Below, in pieces: positions 1 to 10,472 of a stretch of 64,000 bases of DNA. Below the pieces are notes generated by a model. That model made no database searches and was not told the DNA's origin. It saw only the letters and a list, made by a program, of their open reading frames with translations. Within the stretch, counting starts at the first letter, position 1; each line of letters starts with the position of its first letter. This DNA is from CAVPDA01 sp963702495 (GTDB taxonomy: Bacteria > Pseudomonadota > Gammaproteobacteria > Burkholderiales > Rhodocyclaceae), in contig CAVPDA010000014.1 in NCBI GenBank assembly GCA_963702495.1, positions 124,001 to 188,000 on the forward strand. The letters are read 5' to 3'. The translations under genes were made by a program, and so were the position numbers.

Positions 1-45
1 GACGCCCTGAATCTGGACGCCAGCTTCGAGCCGTCGCGCGGCTGA
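1..45 (+). CDS. 3' end of an upstream gene (partial)
   Basis: The first 14 codons of the window read in frame 1 to a TGA at 43-45 (ending ...EPSRG). It is probably the C-terminal tail of a gene that starts outside the window. Too little is present to name a family. The 112 bases between it and the next start hold nothing recognisable. Confidence 0.4.
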   Translation, partial: DALNLDASFEPSRG

Positions 46-157
46 AGCACGGGCGGTTTGCGCCGGCGCAACCTGCCGCACCGGGACGGCGCCTAGAATG
101 GCGGTGCGCCGGCCGCAGGGCGCGTGCCGGTAGATCGACTCAGGAGCCGAAGCCAGG

Positions 158-918
<761 letters not shown>

Positions 919-925
<7 letters not shown>

Positions 926-3315
926 GGTGGAAACTGAGGTGGCGGCTGCGCGCCCTCGACCGCAAGCTGCTGCGCGACCTGTGGCACCTGCGCGGGCAGG
1001 TGATTGCGGTGGCGCTGGTGGTGATGTGCGGCGTCGCCGTGTTCCTCACCATGCGCGGCATGTACGAGACGCTGGTGCGGGAGCGGGCGGACTACTACGC
1101 CCGGTACCGTTTCGGCGACGTTTTCGCCAACGTAAAGCGCGCGCCGGAGGCGGTGGCGGCGCAGATCGCGGCGCTGCCCGGCGTGCAGACGGTGGATACC
1201 GGCATCTCCCTCGAAGTGACGCTGGACGTGCCCGGACTGGCGGAGCCGGCGACCGGGCTGCTGATCTCCGTCCCCGATCGCGGACGGCCGCAGCTCAACG
1301 ACCTGCATATCCGGCGCGGCCGTTACATCGAGTCCGGCGCACGCGACGAGGTGCTGGTGAATGAGGCTTTCGCCAAGGCCAACAGGCTGGAGCCGGGCTC
1401 GCGCATCGCCGCGGTGATCAACGGCCGCTGGCAGCGGCTGCACGTCGTCGGCATCGCCATATCGCCGGAATACATCTACGTGCTGCGGCCGGCCAGCGGC
1501 CTGCCCGACGACAAGCGCTACGGCATCCTGTGGATGGGACGCGAAGCCGTGGCCCATGCCTACGACGCCGCCGGTGCCTTCAACCGGGTGGTGGTCGCAC
1601 TCGGCCGCGGCGCCTCGGAGCGCGGCACCATCGCCGCCCTCGATCGCCTGCTCGCCCGCTACGGCTCCCTGGGCGCCTACGGCCGCGACGATCACCTGTC
1701 GCACAAGGTGATCTCGGACGAGATCAACCAGGACCGCGTGTACGGCTTCGTGGTGTCAGGCATCTTTCTCAGCGTGGCGGGCTTCATCATCAACATCGTG
1801 CTGACGCGGCTGGTGGCCACCCAGCGCGACCAGGTGGCGGTGCTGAAGGCCTTCGGCTACGGCAACCGGGCAGTCGGGTGGCATTACCTGAAGCTGGCCC
1901 TGGCCGCCGTCTTCATCGGCGCCGCGCTCGGCGTGCCGCTCGCCGCCTGGCTCGGCGGCGGACTCGCCGGCATCTACCGCGACTTCTTCTACTTTCCGCA
2001 CTTCGAATGGTCGGTGAGCCCCTTCGGGCTGGCCGTCGGCATCGGCGTGAGCCTGGCCGCCGCCGCCATCGGCGCCTGGGGCGCAGTGCGGCGCGCGGTG
2101 CGGCTGCCGCCGGCCGAGGCCATGCGCCCCGAGCCGCCGGGGCGATTTCAACCCACCGTCATCGAGCGCCTCGGTTTCCAGCACTGGCTCTCCATCGTCG
2201 AGCGCATGATCGTGCGCAACGTGGAGCGCCGGCCGTGGAAGGCGCTGCTTTCGATCACCGGCATCGCCCTGGCGGTGGCGATCCTGGTGGCGGGTCGCTT
2301 CGGCGTGGACGCCCTCGACTACATCATCGACATCCAGTTCCGCGCCGCCCAGCGCGAGGACGCGATGCTCGAATTCTCCGAGCCGCGCTCGGCCGATGTG
2401 CGCCATGCGGTGCGCCACCTGCCGGGAGTCACGGCGGCCGAGCCGTTCCGCTACGTTCCGGTCAAGCTGCGCTACGGCCACCGCGAGCGGCGCGTCGGCA
2501 TTCTCGGCCTGCAGCCCGACGGCCAGTTGCGCGCCATCGTGGATCTGGATTACCGCCAGTTCGAGCCGCCGGCCGACGGGCTGCTGCTTTCGGCCAAGCT
2601 GGCGAAGAGCCTGGGGGCGGCGCCCGGCGACCGGGTGGAAGTGGACGTGCTGGAGGGCCGGCGCATCAAGGCCGAGGTGGCGGTGGCGGGGGTGGTGGAC
2701 GATCTCGTCGGGGTGAGCGTCTATATGGCGCTGCCCGGCCTCAACCGCCTGCTGCGCGAAGGCGGAGCCTTTTCCGGGGCCTTCGTCAGCGTCGACGCCG
2801 CGCAGCGCGATGCCTTCTATGCCGAAGTCAAGGCGACGCCGACGATCCGCGGCACCAGCGTCAAGGAGGCGATGCTCGCCAACTTCCGCGACGTGATCGC
2901 CCGCAGCCTGCAGGTGCAGACCATGATGAACATCCTGTTCGCCTCGATCATCGCCTTCGGCGTGGTGTACAACTCGGTGCGCATCGCGCTTTCGGAGCGC
3001 GGCCACGAACTCGCGTCGCTGCGCGTGCTGGGCTTCACGCAGCGCGAGATCGCCGTCATGCTGCTGGGCGAACAGGCGCTGCTGACCCTGGCGGCGATCC
3101 CGCTCGGCTTCCTCATCGGCTTCGGCATCTGCGCCGCGGTGGCGGCGGCGATCAATGCCACGCAGGAGACTTTCCGCATGCCCCTGGTATTGACCACGCA
3201 CACCTTCGCCTTCGCTTTCCTGGTGGTCACCGCCGCCTCGGTGCTGTCGGGCATGATGGTGTGGGGCCGGCTGCGCCGGCTCGACCTGGTGGCGGTGCTC
3301 AAGACAAGAGAATAG
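919..3315 (+). CDS. ABC transporter permease, FtsX/MacB family, double domain
   Basis: 798-residue inner-membrane permease. The start at 919 overlaps the ATPase stop and is chosen over a longer open frame beginning at 706. An N-terminal TM segment (about residues 20-45) is followed by a periplasmic MacB_PCD-like region, three TM helices forming an FtsX domain (about 275-395), a second periplasmic region, and a second FtsX domain near the C terminus (about 670-795). This duplicated layout is typical of large FtsX-like permeases. With the preceding ATPase and following adaptor it likely exports a lipid, peptide or hydrophobic compound across the envelope. Substrate not predictable. Confidence 0.88.
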
Positions 3316-3318
3316 GCC

Positions 3319-4494
3319 ATGAACAAGACCTGGAAACGCGTGTTCTACGGGGTGATCGCGGCCGCGCTGATCGCCCTCGTCGTGCTCGCCCTGTCGCCGG
3401 ATCCGGTGAAGGTGGAGAGCGCTGCGGCAGTCTCGGGACCGCTGCTGGTGACGGTGGACGAGGACGGCGAGACGCGCGCCCGCGACCGCTTCCTGATCGC
3501 GGCGCCGGTGGCAGGAAGGGTGGCGCGCATCGACCTGCGCGACGGCGACGCCGTTACGGCGAATCAGCCGGTGGCCGAGATCTGGCCCCTGCCCCTGTCG
3601 GCGCGCGAGCGCGAGGAACAGACGGCGCACATCGCCGCGGTGGAGGCCGCGCTGCGCGCGGCGCAAAGCAGCGCCCAGCGCGCCCGCGCCGACCATGAGC
3701 AGAAGCGGCGCGAGCGTGCCCGCACCGAAGACCTGGTGAAGAACCGCTTCCTTTCGCCGCAGGCGGCAGAACAGGCGCGGGTGGCGGAGGACATTTCGGC
3801 GCAGGACCTGCAGACGGAGCAGGCCCGCGTGCGCGCGGCCGAAGCCGATCTGCAGTCGGCGCGGGCGGCGCTGCTGGCGATCGACGCGGCGAAGCGCGGC
3901 GCTTCGGTCTCGCTGCGCTCGCCGGTGGCAGGGCGCGTGCTGCGCATCAACGAACGCAGCGAGCGTGTGGTGGCGGCGGGCGCGCCGCTGATGACGGTGG
4001 GCGATCCTTCCCGGTTGGAGGTGGCGGTGGACGTCCTGTCCCAGGATGCGGTGAAGATCAAGGCCGGCATGCCGGTGCGGATCGAAGGCTGGGGCGGCGG
4101 AACGACGCTGCGGGCGCAGGTGCGCACGGTGGAGCCGTTCGCGTTCACCAAAGTTTCGGCGCTCGGCGTCGAGGAGCAGCGTGTTAACGTCATCGCCGAT
4201 TTCGTTGACCCGCCCGGCGTTCTCGGCGACGGCTATCGGGTGGAGGCGCGGGTGGTGATCTGGAGCGCCGACAGCGTCCTCAAGGTGCCGGTCAGCGCCC
4301 TGTTCCGCGACGGCGAGAAATGGAGCGTGTTCGTCGTCGAGGGCGAGCGCGCGCGTGCGCGGCAGGTCGAAGTGGGGCAGCGCAACGACCGCGAAACGCA
4401 GGTCCGCGCCGGCCTGCGCGAAGGGCAGATCGTGGTGAGGCATCCGTCGAACGCGCTCAAGGACGGCGCGCGGGTGACGAGCCAGGGCGGCTGA
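3319..4494 (+). CDS. HlyD-family periplasmic adaptor (membrane fusion protein)
   Basis: 391 residues. An N-terminal TM anchor (about 9-27) is followed by a lipoyl/biotinyl-like half (around 60-95), an alpha-helical hairpin rich in Ala, Arg, Glu and Gln (about 95-190), the second lipoyl half (about 195-225, containing RSPVAGRVLRI) and beta-barrel domains. Such adaptors link inner-membrane ABC exporters to an outer-membrane channel. It starts 4 bases after the permease stop, so it belongs to the same operon. No outer-membrane TolC-type gene is adjacent, so the channel must be encoded elsewhere if the system is tripartite. Confidence 0.87.
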   Translation: MNKTWKRVFYGVIAAALIALVVLALSPDPVKVESAAAVSGPLLVTVDEDGETRARDRFLIAAPVAGRVARIDLRDGDAVTANQPVAEIWPLPLSAREREEQTAHIAAVEAALRAAQSSAQRARADHEQKRRERARTEDLVKNRFLSPQAAEQARVAEDISAQDLQTEQARVRAAEADLQSARAALLAIDAAKRGASVSLRSPVAGRVLRINERSERVVAAGAPLMTVGDPSRLEVAVDVLSQDAVKIKAGMPVRIEGWGGGTTLRAQVRTVEPFAFTKVSALGVEEQRVNVIADFVDPPGVLGDGYRVEARVVIWSADSVLKVPVSALFRDGEKWSVFVVEGERARARQVEVGQRNDRETQVRAGLREGQIVVRHPSNALKDGARVTSQGG

Positions 4495-4747
4495 CGCCTC
4501 CGGAGCAGTGGCAAGGCGCTTGCCGCTGCGTGCCGACGAAACATGCCGATCGAGGCCTGTGCCGGAGCACGTGGATGGGCGTGCGGCGAATGGGCCCATT
4601 CAATTTCTCAATTCCCGCATGCTCGGCCGGCAAGTGTAGGATGGCGGGGCGCGCGCGAGGCGCGGCAAATCCCGGGTCCTGGTGCACCCCCTTGGACCCC
4701 GCGGCACCCCGTTGCAGGCCCGCACGGCGATACTCCGGTATTCCATC

Positions 4748-5476
4748 GTGATCCCAGAACAACAAGCCCTTCCCCTGAGCAAGAAGAACGACGCTCACAC
4801 CCGTTCCTCCGCGATTCCTTCCTACCTCGAAAGGAACTACTGGTGGGCCTATGTGCACCCCAGGGCGGTCCAGATCTTCGAACGCGAATGGCTGGTCAAT
4901 CTGATCCTGTTCGGGAACTACGCGCGGCTGCGGGACGCGGCGCTGGATGAAATCGGATCGCAGGCGGGCGGCAGGACGCTGCAGGTGGCCTGCGTCTATG
5001 GCGATCTGACCCCCCGTCTCCGGCAGCGGCTGGCCGGCGACGGCACGCTGGACGTGATCGACGTCCTGCCGATCCAGCTTCTGAATCTGCGGCGCAAACT
5101 GCCGCCGGATTCCCGGATATCGCTGGTGCTGCGCGATTCGACCGCGCTCGCTTACGCCGATGGCAGCTTCGACCGCGTGTTGATTTTCTTCCTGCTGCAT
5201 GAGCAGCCGGAAAGCGTGCGCCGTCGCACCGTGGCGGAGGCTTTGAGAGTGGTGAAACCGGGAGGGAAGGTGATCCTCGTCGATTACCATCGGCCCCGGC
5301 GCTGGAATCCGCTGCGCCTCGTGATGGCCGGCGTGTTGCGGCGGCTCGAACCCTATGCCCTCGATCTCTGGCAGCACGAACTCGATCACTATCTTGCCGC
5401 CGATGCCGGCGTTGCCGGCATGCGCAAGCAGACCTACTTCGGCGGCCTGTACCAGAAGGTCGTGTTTACGCGCTGA
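4748..5476 (+). CDS. rquA: RquA, rhodoquinone biosynthesis protein
   Basis: Class I SAM-dependent methyltransferase-like protein recognised as RquA, which converts ubiquinone to rhodoquinone, the low-potential quinone used for anaerobic fumarate reduction. Seen: the N-terminal YLERNYWWAYVHP block, the altered motif I LQVACVYGDLTPRL in place of a classical glycine-rich SAM loop, the IDVLPIQLLNLRRKL block, and the C-terminal ELDHYL...YFGGLYQKVV block, all as I remember them from RquA. The start is uncertain: GTG at 4748 is used, while an ATG at 4682 would add 22 low-complexity residues. A fumarate reductase operon lies about 5 kb downstream. An ordinary UbiE-like methyltransferase is the alternative but fits less well. 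Confidence 0.85.
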   Translation: MIPEQQALPLSKKNDAHTRSSAIPSYLERNYWWAYVHPRAVQIFEREWLVNLILFGNYARLRDAALDEIGSQAGGRTLQVACVYGDLTPRLRQRLAGDGTLDVIDVLPIQLLNLRRKLPPDSRISLVLRDSTALAYADGSFDRVLIFFLLHEQPESVRRRTVAEALRVVKPGGKVILVDYHRPRRWNPLRLVMAGVLRRLEPYALDLWQHELDHYLAADAGVAGMRKQTYFGGLYQKVVFTR

Positions 5477-5508
5477 CAGCCGCGTCGCCGTCGCCGCAGA
5501 GCCGGCCG

Positions 5509-5524
5509 TTAAGAACGTCTTAAG
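5509..5524 (+). promoter_or_regulatory. Direct repeat, PmrA/QseB-like box, before shp
   Basis: GTTAAG at 5508-5513 and CTTAAG at 5519-5524 are separated by 5 bases, so TTAAG recurs with an 11-bp period. This is the layout bound by OmpR-family regulators such as PmrA and QseB. The core is also a palindrome (TTAAGA-ACG-TCTTAA). It lies about 50 bp upstream of shp, a usual position for an activator. The regulator is inferred only. Confidence 0.5.
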
Positions 5525-5572
5525 CTTCGGCGCCTATCGTTCGCGCATCGTCAACGTTCCTGGGAGGACACG

Positions 5573-5989
5573 ATGCGCAAGAACACCCTCACCGCTGCGG
5601 TGATTCTCGGCGCGCTGCTGGCGGCCAACGCCGCGCGCGCCGAGACACCCGCCGATTTCCTGAAACAGTTCGAGACCGCGGCGCGTCAGAACGACGCCCG
5701 CTTTGGCGGATTCTCCGCCCAGCGCGGCGAACAGTTCTTCAAGACCACCCATGGCATGGAATGGAGCTGTTCGTCCTGCCACACGCAGAATCCGGCCGCC
5801 GTCGGCAAGCATGCCAAGACCGGCAAGGAAGTGGCGCCGCTGGCGCCGGCCGCCAACCCGGAACGCTTCTCCAGCCCTGAGAAAGTGGAGAAATGGTTCA
5901 AGCGCAACTGCAACGACGTGGTCGGCCGTGCCTGCACCGCCCAGGAGAAGGGCGACGTGCTGGCCTACGTGATGACCGCAAGGAAATGA
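5573..5989 (+). CDS. shp: SHP-like monohaem c-type cytochrome (DUF1924)
   Basis: 138-residue precursor with a Sec signal peptide (about 1-23, ending AARA) and one haem-binding CSSCH at about 65-69. It matches the DUF1924/sphaeroides haem protein family, unusual high-spin cytochromes c whose haem can bind O2 or NO. Two later Cys (in RNCNDVVGRACTA) may form the disulfide seen in the family. A good ribosome site (GGGAGGA) lies just upstream. It is the first gene of a three-gene cluster with dhc and a cytochrome b561; in known clusters electrons pass from cytochrome b to DHC to SHP. Physiological role unsettled. Confidence 0.88.
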   Translation: MRKNTLTAAVILGALLAANAARAETPADFLKQFETAARQNDARFGGFSAQRGEQFFKTTHGMEWSCSSCHTQNPAAVGKHAKTGKEVAPLAPAANPERFSSPEKVEKWFKRNCNDVVGRACTAQEKGDVLAYVMTARK

Positions 5990-5999
5990 GGATCGCACA

Positions 6000-6470
6000 A
6001 TGACGAATCTGCACAAGATGTTCCGGGCGCTCGTGTTTGGCCTGACGGCTGCATCCGCTTCGACATGGGCCGGCGACCATGTCTACAACCTGGGCAATGC
6101 GAAATACCGCGGCGAGTGCGGCTCCTGCCACGTCGCCTATCCGCCCGCACTGCTGCCGGCCCAGTCCTGGGACAAGCTGATGACCACGCTCGACAAGCAT
6201 TTCGGTTCCGACGCCAGCGTCAACGCCAAGACGGCGAAGGATATCGGCGATTTCCTCAAGGCCAATGCCGGCGTCAAGAAGAAAGTCGTGGCGGAGGGCG
6301 GCACCCTGCGCATCAGCGAGACGTCCTGGTTCAAGCGCGAGCATGGGGAGGAGCTTTCCCCTGCGGTGTGGAAGAATCCGAAAGTGAAGAGCCCGGCCAA
6401 CTGCGAGGCCTGCCACCTGCAGGCGGCCGAGGGCGATTACAGCGAACGCTCGATCCGCGTTCCGCGCTGA
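6000..6470 (+). CDS. dhc: Dihaem cytochrome c (DHC)
   Basis: 156-residue periplasmic dihaem cytochrome. A signal peptide covers about residues 1-24. Haem motifs are CGSCH near residue 40 and CEACH near residue 137. The 'YRGECGSCHVAYPP' block and C-terminal haem match the DHC family that is the redox partner of SHP. It begins 10 bases after the shp stop and ends 12 bases before the cytochrome b561 gene, so the three are one transcription unit. Inferred role: shuttling electrons between the membrane cytochrome b and SHP. Confidence 0.88.
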   Translation: MTNLHKMFRALVFGLTAASASTWAGDHVYNLGNAKYRGECGSCHVAYPPALLPAQSWDKLMTTLDKHFGSDASVNAKTAKDIGDFLKANAGVKKKVVAEGGTLRISETSWFKREHGEELSPAVWKNPKVKSPANCEACHLQAAEGDYSERSIRVPR

Positions 6471-6482
6471 AAGGGGGCAACC

Positions 6483-7085
6483 ATGAAACGCATACTGGTG
6501 TGGGACCTGCCGACGCGGGCCTTCCATTGGCTGCTGGCGCTTTCCTTCGTCGGCGCCTTCCTCACGGCGGAGTCCGAGCGCTTCCGCGACATCCACGTCA
6601 TGCTCGGCTACACCATGCTCGGCCTCATCGGTTTCCGCCTGGTGTGGGGACTGATCGGCACGCGCTATGCCCGCTTCCGCTCCTTCCTCTATGGACCGGC
6701 CTCGGTCTGGGCCTATGTCAAGTCGCTGCTGACCCTGCATCCGCAGCACTACGTCGGCCACAACCCGGCGGGGAGCTGGGCGATCTGGCTGATCCTGCTG
6801 CTGGGCGTGCTCGCCGGGGCCAGCGGCTACGCCGTGTATAACGATTTCGGCGGCGAGGTGTTCGAGGAACTGCACGAAGGCGCGGCCAACTTCATGCTGG
6901 CGGTGATCCTGGTGCACATCGCGGGTGTGCTGGTGAGCAGCCTGCTGCACGGCGAGAATCTGGTGAAAGCCATGATCACCGGCTACAAGAACGGCGAACC
7001 GGTGCTGGGTATCCGGCGCACCCACTGGCTGCTGGGAGCGGGCGTGGTCGCCGGAGTGGCCGCGTTCTGGATGCGATTGGCCTGA
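6483..7085 (+). CDS. Cytochrome b561-family membrane protein
   Basis: 200 residues with four predicted TM helices (about 12-32, 40-58, 98-118, 140-160) and a fifth hydrophobic stretch at the C terminus. It resembles the Ni,Fe-hydrogenase-type b-cytochrome family. Candidate haem-ligating histidines are in the first helix (AFHWLLAL), near position 37, and in 'VILVHIAG'. A GGGG-rich ribosome site precedes the ATG. As the last gene of the shp-dhc unit it probably accepts electrons from the quinol pool and passes them to DHC. Confidence 0.86.
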   Translation: MKRILVWDLPTRAFHWLLALSFVGAFLTAESERFRDIHVMLGYTMLGLIGFRLVWGLIGTRYARFRSFLYGPASVWAYVKSLLTLHPQHYVGHNPAGSWAIWLILLLGVLAGASGYAVYNDFGGEVFEELHEGAANFMLAVILVHIAGVLVSSLLHGENLVKAMITGYKNGEPVLGIRRTHWLLGAGVVAGVAAFWMRLA

Positions 7086-7148
7086 GGGCCGGCAGCCTCG
7101 AAGGGAGCCCGCGGCTGACGGTCGCGGGCTTCTCGTTGGAGCACCGAG

Positions 7149-7832
7149 GATCGGCGGGCACGGCCCGCCCTACATTCGGCCGGCAGAGCCGATCCGGGAG
7201 CGCCGCCGCCAGATGCGCAGCCAGCCGGGACGCGTAGTGGAGGCCGAGCCCGGCGACGAAGGCGAGGCCTACGTTCCAGGCGGCGCAGCCGGCGGTGGCC
7301 AGCTTCGTAGGGCGGCCTGCGGCCGCCGGACCAACCGTGGCGGCTAACGCCCGTCGTACGCGTCGCCGTCACCATCGATCGGCGGGCACGGCCCGCCCTA
7401 CGGTCGGTCGGCAGAGCCGATCCGGGGGGCGCCGCCGCTAGATGCGCAGCCAGCCGCGCCGGATTGCGTAATGCAGGCCGAGCCCGGCGACGAAGGCGAT
7501 GCGTACGTTCCAGGCGGCGCAGCCGGCGGTGGCCAGCTTCGTTGGGCGGCCTGCGGCCGCCGCACCAACCGTGGCGGCCAACGCCCGTCGTACGCGTCGC
7601 CGTCACCATCGATCGGCGGGCACGGCCCGCCCTACATTCGGCCGGCAGAGCCGATCCGGGAGCGCCGCCGCCAGATGCGCAGCCAGCCGCGCCGGATTGC
7701 GTAATGGAGGCCGAGCCCGGCGACGAAGGCGATGCCTACGTTCCAGGCGGCGCAGCCGGCGGTGGCCAGCTTCGTAGGGCGGCCTGCGGCCGCCGGACCA
7801 ACCGTGGCTGCCAACGCCCGTCGCACGCGTCG
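7149..7832. repeat. Three tandem ~230-bp repeats of mot1 3' end plus a 95-bp element
   Basis: Units begin at 7149, 7377 and 7611 (periods 228 and 234). Each has two parts. One is the last ~32 codons of the molybdate transporter gene on the minus strand plus about 40 bp beyond its stop; translated, each reads a variant of LATAGCAAWNV...GLGLHYA...GWLRI. The other is a palindromic element with ends GTAGGGCGG and CCGCCCTAC: full copies at 7307-7401 and 7541-7635 (the second starts GTTGGGCGG), a truncated copy at 7774-7831, and a half copy at 7153-7173. The middle gene-end copy keeps the TAG stop; the outer two have lost it. Best explained by element insertion followed by tandem duplication. Confidence 0.85.
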
Positions 7833-8922
7833 CAGCCGGCGGTGGCCAGCACCACGAAGTGCTCGCTCCTGTCCTTGCCGAAGTCCGCGGCGCCAAGGGC
7901 GAGCTGGACGCCGGCGAGGAACAGCGTCACGCCGAGCACGGCCTGCGGAAACACCTTGAAGATCGTCACCACCGAGCCGCTGAAGAACAGGGCGACGAGA
8001 AGGATGAGGCTGCCGAGTATGACGAGCGCGCCGCCGGTGCGCGCTCCGAAGCGCACGTGGCCCGCCATGCCGCCGGCGCCGTGACACATGGGCACGCCGC
8101 CCACCGTCGCCCCGAGGAGGTTCATGAGGCCGGTGGAGATCGAGACCTGGCGCTCCGTCACCGGGCGCTGCGGGAACTCCCGGTTGTTCTCGTGCGTGAC
8201 GGCGATGATGGCATTGCCGAGGGTCAGCGGCAGTTGCGGCAGCGCGAGGAAGAACACGCCGATGCCCACGTCGGCCCAGCGCAGCCCGGCCAAAGCGAAA
8301 CCGGGCAGGCGCAATTCCGGTCGGATGTCGGCCAGCTCCTGTAGCAGACGCGGATCCTGCCACGCCGCGGCGGCCACCCCGAACAGCAGCAACAGCGGCA
8401 TGGCGGGCACCCGCCGACTGGACAGCAGCAGCACGGTGCCTGCCAGCCCGGCGTCACCCAGCAGCCAGTCGCTGGCCATCATGCGCATGCCGCCGAGCAT
8501 GAAGCCGAAACCCAGGCCGAGGATGATGCCGACGGCCACCGGCCGCGTGATCAGTTTGACGACGCGGCGCGAGGCACCGGTCAGCCCCAGCAGCAGCCAG
8601 AACAGGCGGTTGCCAGGCTGGCGGCGACCACCGCGGCGGGAGCGATGACGAAGGACTGCACCGCCTGAGTCGTGGCGATGACCCCGACCGCCTTCATCGG
8701 CTGCACCGGAAACGGCGTGCGGTAGTAGAGTCCGGCGACAATCTTGGCGACGCCGAAGGCGAACAGCACGCCGCAGGGGTCGACCTTGACGAGGCTGACA
8801 TATGCCAGGAGGAACGGTACCAGCGTGCCGAGATCGCCGAAGGCGCCGGCCCACTCCATGCGGTCGTAGCGGTTCGGCGCGGGGGCGGCGGGACCGTCCC
8901 GCGGCAAATCCTTCGAGTTCAT
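7736..8922 (-). pseudogene. MOT1-type sulfate/molybdate transporter, disrupted
   Basis: The translated pieces resemble the MFS_MOT1 molybdate/sulfate transporter family: an N-terminal GDLGTLVPFLLAY block, PMKAVGVIATTQ, and C-terminal PMCHGAGGMAGH. Lesion one is a frameshift near 8606: the 113-residue N-terminal frame ends in ATACSGCCWG, and one added base restores the expected ATGLFWLLLGL. Lesion two is an 80-bp insertion at the 3' end. The 18-mer CTGGCCACCGCCGGCTGC occurs at 7832-7849 and again at 7752-7769 (minus strand), with a truncated GTAGGGCGG element between them. This replaces the normal last ~32 residues and shifts the frame. Intact modABC elsewhere in the window may compensate. Confidence 0.82.
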
Positions 8923-9112
8923 CTTCCTCCCGTCCTGTTTCCGCAGGCGCGGCGGTCCTGCCGGCCGGCACCAGCCGCGTGATTCCAGCCCGGCTTCGGG
9001 TCGCGACTGCCCCGGCCGTCGGCGTGCGGACCGGGGCAGGGCGGGCGCATTTCGGGCTATGCTTTCGCTGTTCCGCCGGCCGATCCGGCCCAGACCTGCG
9101 CCTCAACATGCC

Positions 9113-10450
9113 ATGGAAATCCTGATCCTCCTCGCCCTGATTCTCTTGAACGGCCTGTTCGCCATGTCGGAGATGGCGGTGGTGTCGTCGCGCAAGATCC
9201 GTCTCCAGCAGATGGCCCAGGTCGGGCGTGCCGGCGCCCGCGCCGCGCTCGATCTGGCGGAGAACCCGAGCCATTTCCTGTCCACCATCCAGGTCGGCAT
9301 CACGACCATCGGCATCTTCAGCGGCGCCTATGGCGAGGCGTCGCTGGTGTCGAAGCTGGCGCCGCTGCTGGCGGACATTCCGGGCGTCGATGAGGCGGCC
9401 GACGAGCTGGCGCTGGCGGTGGTGGTCATCGGCATCACCTTCGCCTCGCTCATCCTGGGCGAGCTGGTGCCCAAGCGCATCGCGCTGCACCGCCCGGAGT
9501 CGATCGCTTCCCTGATCGCGCGCCCGATGGCCCTGTTGTCCCGCGTCAGCCTGCCGTTCGTGCGGTTTCTGAGCTGGTCCACCGAAGTCGTGCTGCGGCT
9601 GCTGCGCATGCGCGCCAAGGACGAGCCGCCGGTGACCGAAGAGGAGATCCAGGGCTTGATGAAGCAGGGCATGGAGGCCGGCGTGTTCGAGAAAGAGGAG
9701 CATGCCCTGGTGTCGCGCATCTTCCGCCTCGACGAGCAGAGAATTCCGGCCATCATGACGCCGCGCATGGACATGACTTATCTCGATCTGGAAGATGGGC
9801 TGCAGGCGAATCTGGAGCGCATCGCCGACACGCGGTTTACCCGCTATCCGGTTTGCCGCGGCGGCTTGCACGAAATCAGCGGCATCCTCGACGCCACGGA
9901 ACTGCTGGAGCGGCTGCTGCGCGGCGCGCAGGTCGATCTCGCGGCCCTGCTGCGCCCGGCCCTGTATGTGCCCGAGACCGTGACGATCATGGATCTGCTC
10001 GAGCACTTCAAGGCCAACAAGGCGGAACTGGCGCTGGTGGTGGACGAGTTCGGCGAGGTCGAGGGCGTGGTCACGCTCGCCGACGTGCTGCAGGCCCTGG
10101 TGGGCGACCTGCCTGCACTCGGCGAAGAAGGAGCCGAGGACGTGGTGCGGCGCGAGGACGGTTCGTGGCTGATCGACGGGTCGGTGTCCACCGACCGCCT
10201 GCACGAGGTCCTCGCCACGGACGGGCCTTTCCCCGGCGAGGCGGACGGCGGCTATCATACGATCGCCGGCTTCGTCATGACCCAACTCGGACGCGTACCC
10301 AAGGTGTCCGAGAATTTCGTCTGGGAAGACTGGCGCTTCGAGGTGGTGGACATGGACCGACACCGCGTGGACCGGGTGCTGGTGAGTTCGAACGCGGGCA
10401 GCGGCGCGGCCGCTCCCGAGAGCGGGGCGGTCGGTCCCGATAGCGCCTAG
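9113..10450 (+). CDS. CorC/HlyC-type transporter (DUF21, CBS pair, CorC_HlyC)
   Basis: 445 residues from the ATG at 9113; an upstream in-frame ATG at 9059 would add 18 non-conserved residues. Order: DUF21 membrane domain with 3-4 TM helices (about 1-190, starting MEILILLALILLNGLFAMSE), two CBS motifs (about 205-330, containing IMTPRMDM and VDEFGEVEGVVTLAD), and a C-terminal CorC_HlyC domain (about 345-430, with GYHTIAGF). The family (CNNM/CorC, historically 'hemolysin') functions in Mg2+/Co2+ efflux or homeostasis. It is divergent from the mot1 pseudogene across a 190-bp gap in which nothing else was seen. Confidence 0.88.
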   Translation: MEILILLALILLNGLFAMSEMAVVSSRKIRLQQMAQVGRAGARAALDLAENPSHFLSTIQVGITTIGIFSGAYGEASLVSKLAPLLADIPGVDEAADELALAVVVIGITFASLILGELVPKRIALHRPESIASLIARPMALLSRVSLPFVRFLSWSTEVVLRLLRMRAKDEPPVTEEEIQGLMKQGMEAGVFEKEEHALVSRIFRLDEQRIPAIMTPRMDMTYLDLEDGLQANLERIADTRFTRYPVCRGGLHEISGILDATELLERLLRGAQVDLAALLRPALYVPETVTIMDLLEHFKANKAELALVVDEFGEVEGVVTLADVLQALVGDLPALGEEGAEDVVRREDGSWLIDGSVSTDRLHEVLATDGPFPGEADGGYHTIAGFVMTQLGRVPKVSENFVWEDWRFEVVDMDRHRVDRVLVSSNAGSGAAAPESGAVGPDSA

Positions 10451-10472
10451 CCCGCCGGTCAATCCGGGGCGT

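Noticed and set aside
1756..4599. A 947-codon open frame on the minus strand opposite the ABC permease and adaptor
   Set aside because: Low-complexity His/Arg/Gln-rich product and a clear functional operon on the other strand.
7149..7832. Tandem repeats resembling a CRISPR array
   Set aside because: Units are about 230 bp, there are no short repeats with unique spacers, and part of each unit is recognisable coding sequence of the mot1 3' end.
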